Source: Pisaster brevispinus
Taxonomy: Eukaryota; Echinodermata; Asteroidea; Forcipulatida; Asteriidae
Direction: 5' to 3'
Assembly (NCBI GenBank): GCA_023634235.1
Contig: JAMKCF010000018.1
Span: 1,189,974 to 1,253,973 of the forward strand
DNA length: 64,000 bases
Shown: positions 23,801 through 35,130 of the stretch, one piece after another
Position numbering within the stretch: the stretch's first letter is position 1
Layout of the letters: every line of letters starts with the position of its first letter
Program-made: the position numbers and the translations under genes
The notes under the pieces: model-generated
Database searches by the model: none
Told to the model about the DNA's origin: nothing
Seen by the model: the letters and a program-made list of their open reading frames with translations, nothing else

Positions 23801-26800
23801 TCTGGTACTGGCCAGAGACCAGTTATTTTAGCAATTGGCCAGTAACCCCACAACCTAACAAGGCCCGCAGTCCGAACACATTTCGTTTGAGAATTCCTAA
23901 TGTATTCTTATCATTTTCAATTCCAAACCTCCCCCCTTAAAGTTCAACAAATAGTAAAATGGTCTTGTCAAAATGTCTAGGGAAAGTTTGAGTTACAAAT
24001 GAAACCTGTAGCATATTCTTGGAATTTGAGCTCAGCTTGTAAGAAAATCATATTATGGAAATTGAAAGTTTTCATTTTTGTTGTTGCTTCAACTTAGCTC
24101 CTCACATGGACCCAGCCGTTGTCTCCGTGTCCCAGTCTTATCTACCACCTCAGGGATATAATTCACTAAGCCACCCACAAGCTGTTACCGGTAAGTCAAG
24201 ATTCAAATCTTTTAATCTCATTTTGTAATCCCAAGATCGGACTCGAACCAACACTCTGCTGATCAGGAACACCAGAGCTTGAGTGCAGTGCGCTTGAATG
24301 TTGGCATTGGTGTCACAAATTGAATGAACAAATCTTTGTTTTCGTCATTTCAGAACAATCGATGCAGCAGCGCCAATCCCAGACTATGGATATGCCCCTC
24401 TCTGATCCGGCACATCCGACACATCCGACACATCCAGCCTACGACACCCAAACAGGCATGGTGTCCGATGCCGGATATGCCATGCAATCCCCATACGAGA
24501 CCCAACAACCCAGCATGGTCCAGCAACAGAATCTCGGCCACCAGGGGCTTGGACAGCAGGGGCTACCTGGACAGAGTTTAGGGCAGACGTCCAGTTTGGG
24601 GGCACAGGGCAGTCTCGGAGGACAGCAGCGTGGACACTCGACCCAGCCGGGAGGCCTTGCGGCCCAACAAACATTGGATGGACTTTCACAATCGCAGACA
24701 ATTCTATCAACGCAGCATCAGCAGATCAGCGACCTTCCAGAGTTTCCAAGTCCACCAGTTGATGCACAACACTCCAGTGCAGAGGTTTGTCAAACATTTT
24801 TATCAGTTGGAGACTTTCGGAAGAAACAAGTTGGCAGTAGACTGCTCGGAATTTTGTCCTATCGTGTTTTTACAGCTATTTGAAATAGTTTAGCTGTGTA
24901 GGATGTAGATTTTTTGAAAATAGCTGTAACCCTTTTTAACATTGTATTGTATTTTGATTCTTTTTTTTCTTTGCCTGGAAAGCTGCAAGGCATAATACCT
25001 TTAGACCATGTGACCTGTGACATCATGTTTACAAAAGAGCCACAGAGCATGGACTTCCTGCAGGCACAATTTGTACACAGCTCAATGGAAGAATAAGGAT
25101 AATCTTATATTTAGTGGTGATTGCACTGTCTGAATTTCATCAACTTTTTTTGATAGGAGAAAAGTGTGGAACTCAAAACTTGAATTGATCGGGAAAACTA
25201 TGACACAACATGTACAATTTCCCATATGACCAGTGTAATGTCTTGCCTGCCAGAAAAGCCTTGGAATGCACAAGGTCATTCTTTTTGTAAACAAAGGTCA
25301 CATGGTCTACAGGTTGTGTTTTGATTGGATGGTTTTATTGTTATAGTCCAGCCGTTCATTTGCAAGTTGTTTTTCATCTTTAATAATTATTGTCTGTATT
25401 ATTACCTTTTTTATCAAGATCATTTGATAATTTCGGAAAAATCAAAAGATTGTCTATCTTTCTGTCGATCATTTCTGTGGTCTCTCATAGCAAGATTGCT
25501 TTTCTTTTATAGGACAAGTCTTCAAGTTTGCAGGCATCAATGCTCGGCCAGCAGAACTCCATGTCATCCATGGGGTCTGGCAGCAGTTACTCACAAACAC
25601 TATCGTCACAGAACCTGCCGGGTAAACTATTAATATCTTTTTTCTTTTTAGATTGAGCGTTAGTTTCGTAACATTTGTATAGCACTGTACTGCACTGATT
25701 GATTGCTGCTGCAAAAGAACGCATTTCCAAGATTAGCCTGTTTTTATTCAGTCCATACCTCTGCAGTAGGGGGTTCAATCGGCCGGTGGGTTGCGGTCGA
25801 TTGCCTGGAAATTGTCATGGTGTCACCATCTTAAAAGTTTGCGGACTGCTTGCCTTCAACCATCGCAACTCCTTATGAGTGTGCAGCACCCACACCCACA
25901 GCAGAATGCGTACATGGGTTGCTAATCATTCACATCAACATGCCTTCTCAATCATTCACATCAACATGCCTTCTCAAGGTACCCATTTACTCCTGGGTGA
26001 AGAGAAGCAATCATGATTCGAACTGGTACTCTGATGGCTGTAGCTAGATGCGTTGAACCTTTTGGCCACCACACGCAACCCTGCAGTAGCTCTTTGTAAG
26101 AGTTTTCAGACAATTTTCTCTTGTTTTTCACCCTGAAGGCCAAAGTCAGATGTCATCGGACCCAAACAGCCAACATACCTCTCAAATGGTAACCCCATCA
26201 TCCCACACAGAACACCCCTCCGCTACGATGCAACACCACGGCGGGGATATGAGCTCCTCCGCCGCACATCAAAACGCCCAGGGCAACAACGCCCTCACCC
26301 AGAAGTCGACCATGAATGCCAGTGCGCCGCCGTTCCAGATGACCAACTCCACAAGGTCATCCCCTCAGATGCAGGCCATGCAGCAGTCAGCGATCGACCA
26401 ATCACAAACCGAGATGGGGACATTCCAATCAACGGATTCAACCCCCCAGGTGGAGAAGTCCAGCGAGCGTGACAGCGGCAGCCCCAAGACAGAAACGGCA
26501 ACGACAAAGTCCCCACAGGGGGAGCAGTCAGAGAGCATGGAACAGCCATCCGACAACCAATCAAGCAATAGCACAGGTATGAGAGTTTTTGAAAATTTTG
26601 AATGTTCCCTTTGAACCTTACTGCTGACCTTTAACCCATACTTCCTTGAATGATTCACTAGGATCCTTTCTCACTCAGACAAAATCCTGCACCTTTCAGT
26701 AACTCAACTCCCAAACTGTCGGACTCTGATTATGGTGGTATGCCTGATCCCATGTAAAGCACACTCAGTTTGCTAGTTTTTATAGATTTTGATGGGCTGG

Positions 26801-28373
26801 GGATGGTTGAGGTTAACATTCTTTATTTTACGTGGAACAAATTTGTAAATTTTATGTTCGATTTGTTGTTACAGCGCCCTCGTCCTACTCCCAATACCAA
26901 TCCTCCTACTCGAATGCCTACCAGCCAAGAGGAGGAAATGGCCGCGGCAACCCAAGAGGGGGCAGAGGTAACATCAACAACACCAGTTACCGTGGCAACC
27001 GGGGAGGCATGTCCTACATGGGAGGAAGGGGCGGAGGGAGGTACCCGCCCACCAACCCCAACCAAAGCCCAAGAGGTAAGCTCTTACACCGCGTTTACAC
27101 TTGATCCGGCAAGGGCGATCAAAGGAGGATCAGATCCTGCAAGGGCGATCAAAGGGTGATCAACAGCTAGTGTAAACGCAAGAGCGATCAGGATCTGATC
27201 CTCCTTTTTGATCCCCCTTTATTGTGGGATCAAAGGAGGATCTGATCCTGCAAGGTGGATCAAAAACAAAGTGTAAACACAAAGCAGGATCAGACCCCGC
27301 AATTTGACCCACCGACTTCCGGTCTAATGGATCGAACAGACTGGTGAGAAAAAAAAACGCCTGCGTGTACGCACAATCAATGACCTTGCTCAGTTGACCT
27401 GTCACATGAGCAGTGTGGAACTTCCGTTGAACCGAGGCCGGGCAAAGGGGGATCAATGCGCGATCAGACTCAAGTGTACATTGTAAACGCGTTAGCGATC
27501 AGTTTGATCGCCCTTCCAGGATCTGATCCTCCTTTAATCGCCCTTGCCAGATCCAGTGTAAACGCGATCTTAAAGCTGGTCTTGTGAGGTTGTTTACAAA
27601 AGAGCCACAGAGCCTGGATTTCCTGCAGGCACATTTTGTAATCATCTCAGTGCAAGAAAACATTGATCTTACCTTTTATGGCAGGCCTCGAAATAATCCA
27701 CAGCACCAACAGTGATTGCTGTGGTGCCCTGTGCTTTTGCTGTGGTGCCCTTTCAAAGTTCCAATACAAATTTACATTTTCCTCATAGAAGTGCCCCTTA
27801 CCAGAGGAAAATTGCCGTGCCCCTTCAAGAGCGAAGTTCAAGGCCTGATATGGAGATTACACTGTCTGATATTTTTCAACTTTTGATATGAAGAAAAGGG
27901 GCACATCTCAGAACTTGTCCAGCTGTTACATTTATAACTCTTGAATTCATGTGAACATTTTGACAACATGTAAAAATTCCAACCTGACCACTGCAGTATC
28001 TTGCCTGCCAGAAAGGCCCTTGAATGTGCAAGGTCACATCACTTTTACTGATAGAGCCTTCTCAGTCTATGGACCAAACTCTGGAATAAATTTCCCAAAT
28101 CACATCAGGGACACAACATCCTTCAACACATTTAAGTCACTTCTGAAAGCCCACTTGTTTCAGGAGGCTTACCATCAATGACTTATTAGGAGGCTTACCA
28201 TCAATGACTTATTTATTTCTTTTGTGCCTCAGCGCCTTTGAGCAAACCTTTGATTTAGGCGCTTTGGAAATTTTGTATGATTGATTGATCAATTGATCGA
28301 TTTATTGAGTGATTGAGTGATTGATTGATTGATTGATCGATTGATCGATTGATCGATTGATCGATCGATTGAT

Positions 28374-28413
<40 letters not shown>

Positions 28414-30625
28414 GGTCACCTTTTTGTAAACAAAGGTTACATGATGTTTGCTTCTGTGAAGCCTCTTTAAAGAGAGAGTTGTTATTTTTGTGTTTGCTGT
28501 GGAATTTGTTTTGATTGACTCTTTCCCTGGTGACAGTCTGATATGTTCATAGCTGTTATTGTACATGTATTTGTTGATCTGGATTTAATATTTGTTACTT
28601 GACTTAAAGCCGCTTTAAAGTGGGTTTTTTTGTAAAGCATTTTTCTCTGAGTATTTTTTTAATCATGTTGTTCTCTATAGAATCTGGTTTTGTTTGTTGC
28701 CTGAACTATTTTGATTGTAGTTATTACTTTTTAGATTAATATTGATATTGATATTGATGTTATAATGGTTAACTGTTAATTGTTAAACCAATTGTAATTT
28801 TGATTGGCCTTGTTGTTACATTATAAGCTATATATTTGATGAACCGCACCAAAATCATGCAAAACGAAATATGTTAAACGCACTGAAAGTAAAGATGACC
28901 GAACATCAGTCATGATATCAATGTGGTGTGATGTCATGACGTCATCACAATTATCCTGGCTGTGCCATTTTGGAAGTCAATGTCCCTGTATGTTGCACAA
29001 TGTAGTTGGCATCATTATACCATACAGGGCTGGAATTTGGGGAAAAAAATCCACAAGACTGCAGGGCTTGTAGCTCAAAACTTTTACTGAACCAGAAAAT
29101 TTGTTACAAGACCGGAATCAAAATGAGAAGAACACTCTACACAGTTTCACATTTGAGCTGTTTTTGTACCAAGCACTAAGAGAAGATTTATCTAATTTTT
29201 CTTGTGGGTAATACTTCAATACTCAATTGACCAGTTTAATTAAAAAATACAGTGACGTGTTATTATTCAAAAACACAAGACCGCCGGACTTGTACGGTCA
29301 TAAGTTTACTGGCCCGACACTAAAATCACTGGCCTTGGGCCTGCGGTCCAGTGTCAAATTCGAGTCCTGTCATATTTTTAGGTGCAGTTTGACTCCCAAA
29401 ATGGTGTGCAGACAATAGTTTCGTGTGAGGGCGGTTCAAGAGGTCAATAGATAGGTTGCAATATGACGTAAATCGGCCATCTTTACGGGCAATTTGGAAC
29501 ACACAGTCATGCGTTTTGTGCGAGAATGACGTGCAGCATGCGCACATTTCACAAAACTCATTGCAGGATTGGTTAGTAAACAGCGCGGCTGCATTAATAA
29601 TTTGAGCGCTTGACGCGCCTGCAAGCCAAAATGCAATTTGCCCGTAAAGATGACGTCTATTGGGAACTATCTATATGTTGAGTAATACTTACCTGATAGG
29701 CCTAAGCGTTATGTTACTTGACAGCTCTTTTTCTTGTCCATTTGATGAGCAAATAAACCCTGTCTGAGTGTTATTAGGTTTTATTTAGACGAGCCTTAAG
29801 CGTCTTTTTAGTTAGATTTTGGCACCAAATAAATGCTGTTTGTAATTGTTTTTATAGTGAGTAATAACATTCAAATCTTGCCTCTTGCAGGGGGCCCTGG
29901 AGGATACAGCTCATACCTCCCAAGAGATAATTTCCAACAGAGGGCACAAGACATGCCCTTCGGAAACTCAAGCCAGAACTTCAATACCTTTAACCGGCCC
30001 CAAGATCCCAACTATGTCTACAATAGGAGGGTGACGCCCCAACGGGGTGCCCCGAGAGGTAAGAGCATTATTTTTTTCTCCACTATTCAAGACCTCAAAT
30101 CTGAAGAAAAAAACAACAATGTTTTTGCTGTTTAAAACTGGTAGAGCTGACAAAATAGTCGTAGACAGTGTTCATGTTTTGTGTGATCAACCATGCACAT
30201 GAAATAACAAATCTGTGAAAATTTGACCTTAATCCGTTGTGTGAGTCGGGAGATAATAGTGAGAAACCATGCACAAGTTTTTGCATGTAAACACATTGTC
30301 CTTAGTTTCGGTTAAAACAACCGAATTCAGCTGTTGTGTTTGTTTAGTTTTTCAGATACATTTTTTTTCCGAATATGACTGCAATTCAGAGTGAAATATT
30401 TCACAGAAAAATGGTTCTAGTATTAACTTCATAAACAGTAAGCTTTCAGACTAAAATTAAAAATATTTTTTATTTTTACCAATCCTGTATAATAATAATG
30501 TTGATGTTTCTGTCTAATTACCAGGGGCACGTGGAGGACCAGGAGGGGTCAGGGGTCAGAGTAACTTCCGAGGTCGCGGGGGCAGCACGGGCTTTAAGCC
30601 TCAATCTTCGCAGTTGACGGTGTAA
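17821..30625 (+). CDS. CAPRIN1: Caprin (CAPRIN1/2 homologue), 15 coding exons
   Basis: Cytoplasmic RNA-binding protein of stress granules and mRNP transport; partners in the family are G3BP and FMRP. Exons: 17821-17937, 19210-19359, 19935-20096, 21057-21154, 21667-21749, 22424-22549, 23019-23095, 23580-23784, 24098-24190, 24354-24784, 25513-25621, 26139-26576, 26875-27075, 29891-30058, 30525-30625. All phases agree, giving 852 residues (human CAPRIN1 is 709). Exons 1-6 encode the conserved HR1 coiled-coil domain (NLEFAKEL, then KLINPARHDEE, then VLGTTYKALKEMV). FNFMQDSML at about residues 327-335 matches the family's G3BP NTF2-like binding motif. Exons 10-12 are Gln/Ser/His-rich and disordered, including HPTHPTHP. 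Exons 13-15 (about 697-852) are an RGG-rich RNA-binding tail ending in SSQLTV. The start is the first ATG before the coiled coil. Introns are heavily loaded with repeats. Confidence 0.95.
18481..18662 (+). repeat. 182-bp fold-back element in Caprin intron 1
   Basis: ACTCTTTTGCTACACAA at the left and TTGTGTAGCAAAAGAGT at the right are exact inverted repeats. AGACGAAAATCTTT and AAAGATTTTCGTCCT continue the pairing. The centre GCCACTGGGGTGGC is a further small palindrome. Confidence 0.85.
20793..20950 (-). repeat. TTAAGCA fold-back element
   Basis: TAATTTCATAGAGCTGGTTA at the left, with interior CAGTCACATATGGCACATGT and AGCTGGTAACCTTAACATG, which is the reverse orientation of the 5281 copy. The right arm is partly eroded. 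Confidence 0.75.
22669..22899 (+). repeat. MITE with CTATAGATAG-like ends, copy 1
   Basis: About 230 bp, GC-richer than its surroundings. The left end ATAGATAGGTTGCAATATGA and the right end AACTATCTATAG are inverted, and GGCCATCTTTACGGGCAATT pairs with TTGCCCATAAACATGGC. It is highly similar to copies at 29447-29674 and 48242-48470. Confidence 0.85.
23793..23880 (+). repeat. Fragment of the GGGCTCGAATTT fold-back family
   Basis: Contains GGCCAGAGACCAGTTATTTT and GGCCAGTAACCCCACAACC, matching the left part of the 4586 copy. It lies directly after Caprin exon 8. Confidence 0.6.
24231..24300 (-). repeat. tRNA-head fragment of a SINE
   Basis: Reverse complement of the T-arm and variable-arm part of the SINE head: GGACTCGAACCAACACTCTG, then CTGATCAGGAACACCAGAGC and TTGAGTGC. 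The body is absent. It belongs to the head type seen at 37771 and 41758. Confidence 0.75.
25007..25301 (+). repeat. TIR element A in a Caprin intron
   Basis: CCATGTGACCTGTGACATCA at the left, then GTTTACAAAAG, is mirrored on the right by TTTTTGTAAAC, then AAAGGTCACATGG. The interior TCTTGCCTGCCAGAAAAGCC recurs in element B (27590-28446). An open frame from 24983 to 25096 runs into it but is probably incidental. Confidence 0.75.
25923..25976 (+). repeat. Two-copy 26-bp tandem duplication
   Basis: AATCATTCACATCAACATGC followed by CTTCTC occurs twice in a row inside a Caprin intron. Confidence 0.85.
27090..27566 (+). repeat. GATC-saturated fold-back element
   Basis: CGCGTTTACACTTGATCCGG at the left pairs with CCAGATCCAGTGTAAACGCG at the right. 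The arms continue with GGCGATCAAAGGAGGATCAG against CTGATCCTCCTTTAATCGCC. I count about 23 GATC tetramers in 477 bases. It starts 14 bases after Caprin exon 13. Confidence 0.85.
27682..27848 (+). repeat. CAGGCCT fold-back nested in element B
   Basis: 167 bp, from CAGGCCTCGAAATAATCCAC to TTCAAGGCCTGA. It is flanked by TATGG at 27677-27681 and 27849-27853, a 5-bp target-site duplication. Alignment with element A shows the uninterrupted site. Confidence 0.75.
28038..28411 (+). mobile_element. 5'-truncated LINE 3' end with (TTGA)n tail
   Basis: Encodes the C-terminal end of a non-LTR reverse-transcriptase polyprotein: DRAFSVYGPNSG, then FPNHIRDTTSFNTFKSLLKA, then HLFQEAYHQ and a stop at 28179-28181. 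This is the usual ending of CR1/L2/Jockey-type ORF2 proteins. It is followed by a short 3' UTR and about 135 bases of TTGA/GATC repeats serving as the tail. AAGGTCAC flanks it at 28030-28037 and 28412-28419 as the target-site duplication. It is a dead fragment with no RT catalytic core. Confidence 0.85.
29026..29369 (-). repeat. GGGCTCGAATTT fold-back element
   Basis: AGGGCTGGAATTTGGGG at the left and CAAATTCGAGTCCT at the right. It contains TTTACTGGCCCGACACTAAA and GGTCCAGTGTC, in the orientation opposite to the 4586 copy. Confidence 0.8.
29447..29674 (+). repeat. MITE with CTATAGATAG-like ends, copy 2
   Basis: Nearly identical to 22669-22899 across its length, ending GGGAACTATCTATA. It sits 216 bp upstream of Caprin exon 14. 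Confidence 0.85.
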
Positions 30626-31006
30626 ACCCTTCCCCAAGAAAATGGTGTACATGTTCGGAGGATGGGATCTGAGAAGAGTTTGTAAACTGTGAGAAAAATC
30701 CCTGTTCCATTTGTAAAGCAGTGTCCGAATTGAACTTGTGTGGCTTTGGCTAATGGCTTCTGGCTACCTTGGTATAGCCATAGTCAAAGCCGCATGCAGT
30801 TCATGCCCCTTTGTAGGTTATGAAATGCTTTTGTGCGGCAGCCATTTTTTGTCTTGCACCAGGAAGGATTGGTAATAGTATAAATGGCTTTAAATATTAC
30901 ATCATAGGTACCCGACTAATGGCGCATGTGAGAGGGGGGGGGGAGGAAATATAATTGTTGGCTAGTTATTATTTCATACATGGTGAGCAATAGTTGCCAT
31001 ATGCAA

Positions 31007-31012
31007 AATAAA
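31007..31012 (+). terminator. Candidate poly(A) signal for Caprin
   Basis: AATAAA 382 bases after the stop, with another AATAAA at 31577-31582. Vertebrate CAPRIN1 uses long 3' UTRs, so the later site is also plausible. Confidence 0.45.
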
Positions 31013-32261
31013 TTTATCACAGACATTTTTTCAAGACAAAATTTTGTAAGGTATAAATCCCAAGACAAATATGTGCATCCCTTCTACAAATAACGTAGTT
31101 CTTAAAATATGCAAATTCTCTCCTTGAAGACAAAGTTTGGTTTTAGTGAATCTTCAAGCCTTCCCCCCCCCCCCCCCCACCCGGCCATCCCAAAAATGTG
31201 ATCGCTAAATTATAGAATCAACCATAGATGTTTCAATACCATCTCTCTGTCCCTGGGGGTGAATGTTAGCTGAAAGAAGTGCACAATTTTCCCAACGTTG
31301 TATAATTATTGGATATCGCTGTGAACTTTTGCTACCTTCACATCACAGTATTTAAAAGTAATTTTTCAGATATTGAAATTATTCGAGAACTTTGGATGTA
31401 TTTTGTGTTTACCCTTGCTCCGATGCGTATTGAGCATTGTATTCTCAGTACTTTGCCTGTGGTTTTTTTCTTTCACAGAACTCAGGAAAGTACTGAATAT
31501 ACAGTGCTTAATAGACGTCATTGTTAAAAAGGGTAAAAACAAGTTAAATTCTATCCCCGATGCAAAATTTACATATAATAAACATTGAATATCCCCTCTT
31601 TACTGAAAAAAAACCCCTGTTCCACTATACTAGGATTACTGTTTTTAAAAAAATGCAAACGTTTAGATCGTTCTTGGGTTTTGTGTAGAAATTTCTGCTT
31701 TTATACTGGTGGGTGGGGGGGGGGGGAGGGTCAACAGTGTCGACAATGTTTTAATTGCAACTCTTAAATAGAAGATGCTACCAAGTATGGCCTTTACAGT
31801 TGTATAAACAATTGAAACTCGTGTGTACTTTTTGAAGTTGATTTTTTTTCTTTTTTTTAGAATGATTTATAAAAGGGTCCATTACACAGGAGTAAATGTA
31901 AAGTCTGAGGGCTACAGAAATGCCCCTCTTTGTAGGAATGGGTCGTTTCATTATTAATGCACATGAAACTATCTGGAAGTGACTGAAAACACTCAAAGTA
32001 TCCTCCGTCTGTCCTAAGTGCAGGGCGGCCCCCATGTACAGATTTGTTTTACCCGAATAATGTTATACAAATTGTTGCCGGAGTTTTTCAGTCCATATTT
32101 CTCCTTGAAGAAACTTGTTTTCTCTCTGGATATAAAGACACCTTGGCGAACTCAAGGCCAGTGGTGGTATGCAACTTTCAGTTGGTAGTTTTAGACATGT
32201 CGTTCTACCAAATGTTTCCCGTTTAAAAAAAATAAGTGTTAGTTCTGGACCAGTGGGTGAC

Positions 32262-32384
32262 TCTTTTGGGACGCTAGGGGGCAGTGGACTGACAAGGTAA
32301 ATTCATCCTGGAAATTTGCGTTTAGGCATACAAAATCCGCATATTATCCGGTATGTCTGCTGCCACCTGGAGTCCCCAAAAGTC
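32262..32384 (+). repeat. GACGCTAGG-TIR MITE, copy 1
   Basis: CTTTTGGGACGCTAGGGGGC at the left, GCTGCCACCTGGAGTCCCCA at the right, with GGTAAATTCATCCTGG and TATCCGGTATGTC inside. Copy 2 is at 50519-50651. Confidence 0.7.
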
Positions 32385-32679
32385 TTAAATTACCGATGAA
32401 CCTTTTATCTAAAAAACGTTTATCACAAGGGGCCCAATCTCATACAGCTCGGACCTTCCATGGCAAAACAGCCTCAAACATTGTTTATTTTTTATGTAAG
32501 ATCATTTCTGGGTAAACTGAGGGCGCTTTCTCCATTTGAAAGTTTCAAAGGCATACTATGTATGGTTTTTGAATATAACCTCCGTCTACACTTTCTTCAC
32601 GTTTTTATGGCGAAACAGGTTATCTCTGTGCTTGCTTTTCTCAAAATGTCATTTTCGAGTTGGCTGTTCTGCCATGGAA

Positions 32680-32846
32680 GGGCCTAATTGCTTTAAGCAG
32701 AAAATAGTGCTTAACAAATTTAGGCTAAGCAAAAAGGAACAGGATTCCAGTCACAAGTGGTACATGTGATGTGGTATTTTGGCCGTTAGCCTTAATCTGA
32801 TGAGCATGATTTTGTTGTGCTTAGCAGCTCTATGAAATTGGGCCTG
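32680..32846 (-). repeat. TTAAGCA fold-back element
   Basis: GGCCTAATTGCTTTAAGCAG at the left and CAGCTCTATGAAATTGGGCC at the right. The interior CAGTCACAAGTGGTACATGT is in the reverse orientation. Confidence 0.8.
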
Positions 32847-33261
32847 GGCAGCCATCCTAGCTTTCAGCCGTTTAAAGCTGTGTTACACAAACTGAGGCTT
32901 GAACGTAAATTTGTTTTAAAAAGCCTGGCACCTTTTTGTCTGGTGGTAATTTTGTGCTGCAACAGCCAGGGGACCTGCCTAAAGTTGCTGCAGCTTGATA
33001 AAGGTTGATTATTGCAACATAGGGAAATCCACTGGTGGGCTTTTGTTGATTTGTGGAAGATTGCAGACTCTGTGAAATGACTTTTGTGTACAGAATGACA
33101 ACATAGCCTTGCTTATTCTACCAATGTGCTAATTGTTTACTTAGAGCTTTTTGACCTCCAAAAATTTAATCTGAAACGAGTTCACAGACCTCAGCACCAC
33201 TATTTGTTTAAACTGCTGTAAAGAACTGGCAGACTTTTTTTGTTTTCCTGTGCAGAGATCT

Positions 33262-33557
33262 TTGGCCTTTTCTACCCCCGCCTTTAAAAAAAATGGCATT
33301 GGTTCGGCTTAAGCCTAGGCTCTATTCGACTGTTTGAAGTTTCTTGTACCTAAAGATTTCTGTGTTCAAATTGGTGGCTATGGCTAAGTCTATGGCTTCA
33401 TTGTTGCATCATCGTGCATAGAAGTAAAGGATGTCATTAGAAACACCCTTAGCAACAGTCATAGCTGCAGCCATAGCCGCTAATTCGGACACGGCCCAAC
33501 TCATTTAAAAATAACCCACAGAGCCGAAGCCAAAGTCAAAGTTTTAAAAAGGGCCCA
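33262..33557 (+). repeat. Fold-back element, 'AAACC-GGCT' family
   Basis: GGCCTTTTCTACCCC with a CTTAAGCCTAGGCTCTAT arm at the left and CACAGAGCCGAAGCCAAAG ending AAAAAGGGCCC at the right. The interior has CATAGCTGCAGCCATAGCCG repeats. Confidence 0.6.
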
Positions 33558-33681
33558 AAAGGAAAATGGTTTGGTCCATTAATTGTATTAAGTTACGAAG
33601 TCGTGTGCGTATACAGGAAGTATGACCAAGATGGCTGCTGTTTGATGAAGATCTGTCAATTGAGTGTTGCCAGCTAAACTC

Positions 33682-33820
33682 TCCCAATTGGGATTAACTT
33701 TACTCCATTTGGGGTACACCAAACCCCTTTTGGGTTATACAGCACCCCATTTGGGGTATACCATACCCCATTTGGGCTAAACATTAGCCCAAATGGGGTA
33801 TACTCCATCCAAATTTGGTG
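33682..33820 (+). repeat. Array of CCCATTTGGG palindromes, about 21-bp period
   Basis: Five or six diverged units around ACCCCATTTGGGGTATAC, each self-complementary. The last two form an inverted pair, CCATTTGGGCTA and TAGCCCAAATGG, separated by AACAT. Read on the minus strand the period gives repeated YTPNGVW-like heptads, but no coding context exists. Confidence 0.8.
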
Positions 33821-34639
33821 GAATTTCTGACGTTGGCTGTCAGAATTTGTATTTGTCTCTGTTTTTAATATATTGTTTGTAAACACCATTTTGTCAGCTT
33901 ATCAATATGTTCATTGTTTTGGGGAAAAAAGATAACAAGCAAAAAAAAAAACTGAACAGTTGAATTGATGAAAAATTATGAAGCAGGTTACCAACTAAAA
34001 TGCTATGACGACCACTTTGTAATCGGTTCTCTGGTTTGTTGGTTGTTTGTTTGTTGGGAGTGTTTGTTTTATTTTTCATTTATTTATTTATTTATTATTA
34101 TTTTTTTTTTTGGGGGGGCGCTAGATGTCCACTTGGAAGTTCTTTGAAATAAGCTCCTGATAAGAGTGAGGGGGACCAGTCGTAAGCAATTATTAACTTC
34201 ACTAGGGTTCAGCAGGTAACCTTATTCAAAGCAAACAACAAATTGTTGTGCCTAACAATTTTGCGACATCAACTACACGTATATTAAATTGGGCCATAAG
34301 GTGTATATTGAATAGAGTAGTGGAAGGTTTTGAAGAAAGGTTTTTTCATAATTTTTTTAAAAAGATTCCGTGCAGAAAAACTTGATTGTACACAAATTGG
34401 TAATTTTTTGTCTTCACAGAGTTGTTTCTTTTTGAGTCACTTTTCATCAAAGCACATTCTATCTTGCACTGGCACCTTAATAATAATAGGTGATATACTG
34501 TGGCAATGTCTGCTGCAATTTATTTTTGAGTTCTTTTTTTTTACCTTGAGAGGGGGGTGGTGGAAATCAATTTCAAATATTGGCCGACTAAAATGTGTAG
34601 TTTAAACCTTTTTCTGCACAGAAACTTTTCCTAATACGC

Positions 34640-35130
34640 TGATCGAGGCCCAGGTTCTTAAAGCTGTAAATGCTGCTTAGCAAATTTCTTTGCTAAGAAG
34701 AAACTTAGCGGAGCACCAGTGGCAGCAATGTAAACTGTATGGAATGTTGGCTGGTAACCTTTTCTATTCTGTGCTTGGCAAGTTTTTTGATATTGGGACC
34801 TGGGTCCAATATCATGGCTCCTTTACTGCAAGTGTAAAAGACGGGCATTTATGGAAGCAGGAAAATCTGCGCTAACTGTAAAAATATTTCTCAGGTTAGC
34901 AAGATGAATTTTTGCTCAATTGCGTGTTTCACTGTACTAAGCATTCCTTGCTTGCCATGAATGGTGATTGATAAGGGCAGAATGTCGCATGAAGCCAAGC
35001 CATGAAAGCATGTTAACATGAAAACTTGCTAAGCACAGAAAAATCTTGCTTAGCAAATACAGGTTACCAGTCAAAATACAATACAATTACCATTGCTGCG
35101 ACTGGTACCCCCTCAGTTTTGCTTATTATA
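34640..35130 (+). repeat. Diverged TTAAGCA elements, back to back
   Basis: TGCTTAGCAAATTTCTTTGC, GTTGGCTGGTAACCTTTTCT, TTGCTTAGCAAATACAGGTT and CCAGTCAAAATAC mark two eroded copies meeting near GGGACCTGGGTCCAATATCA at about 34795. Confidence 0.5.

Larger units (their letters stand above)
27590..28446 (+). repeat. TIR element B with two nested insertions
   Basis: Same family as 25007-25301: GTTTACAAAAGAGCCACAGA at the left, the TCTTGCCTGCCAGAAAGGCC interior, and TTTTTGTAAACAAAGGT at the right. It is interrupted by the elements at 27682-27848 and 28038-28411. Confidence 0.8.

Noticed and set aside
24983..25096. Extra Caprin exon (LQGIIPLDHV... to stop)
   Set aside because: Most of it lies in a TIR element that recurs at 27590. 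It would truncate Caprin, and the model is phase-consistent without it.
29436..29636. Conserved small protein (HFGLQARQALKL...)
   Set aside because: The same frame appears in all three MITE copies because the DNA is recent and similar. There is no start or expression context.
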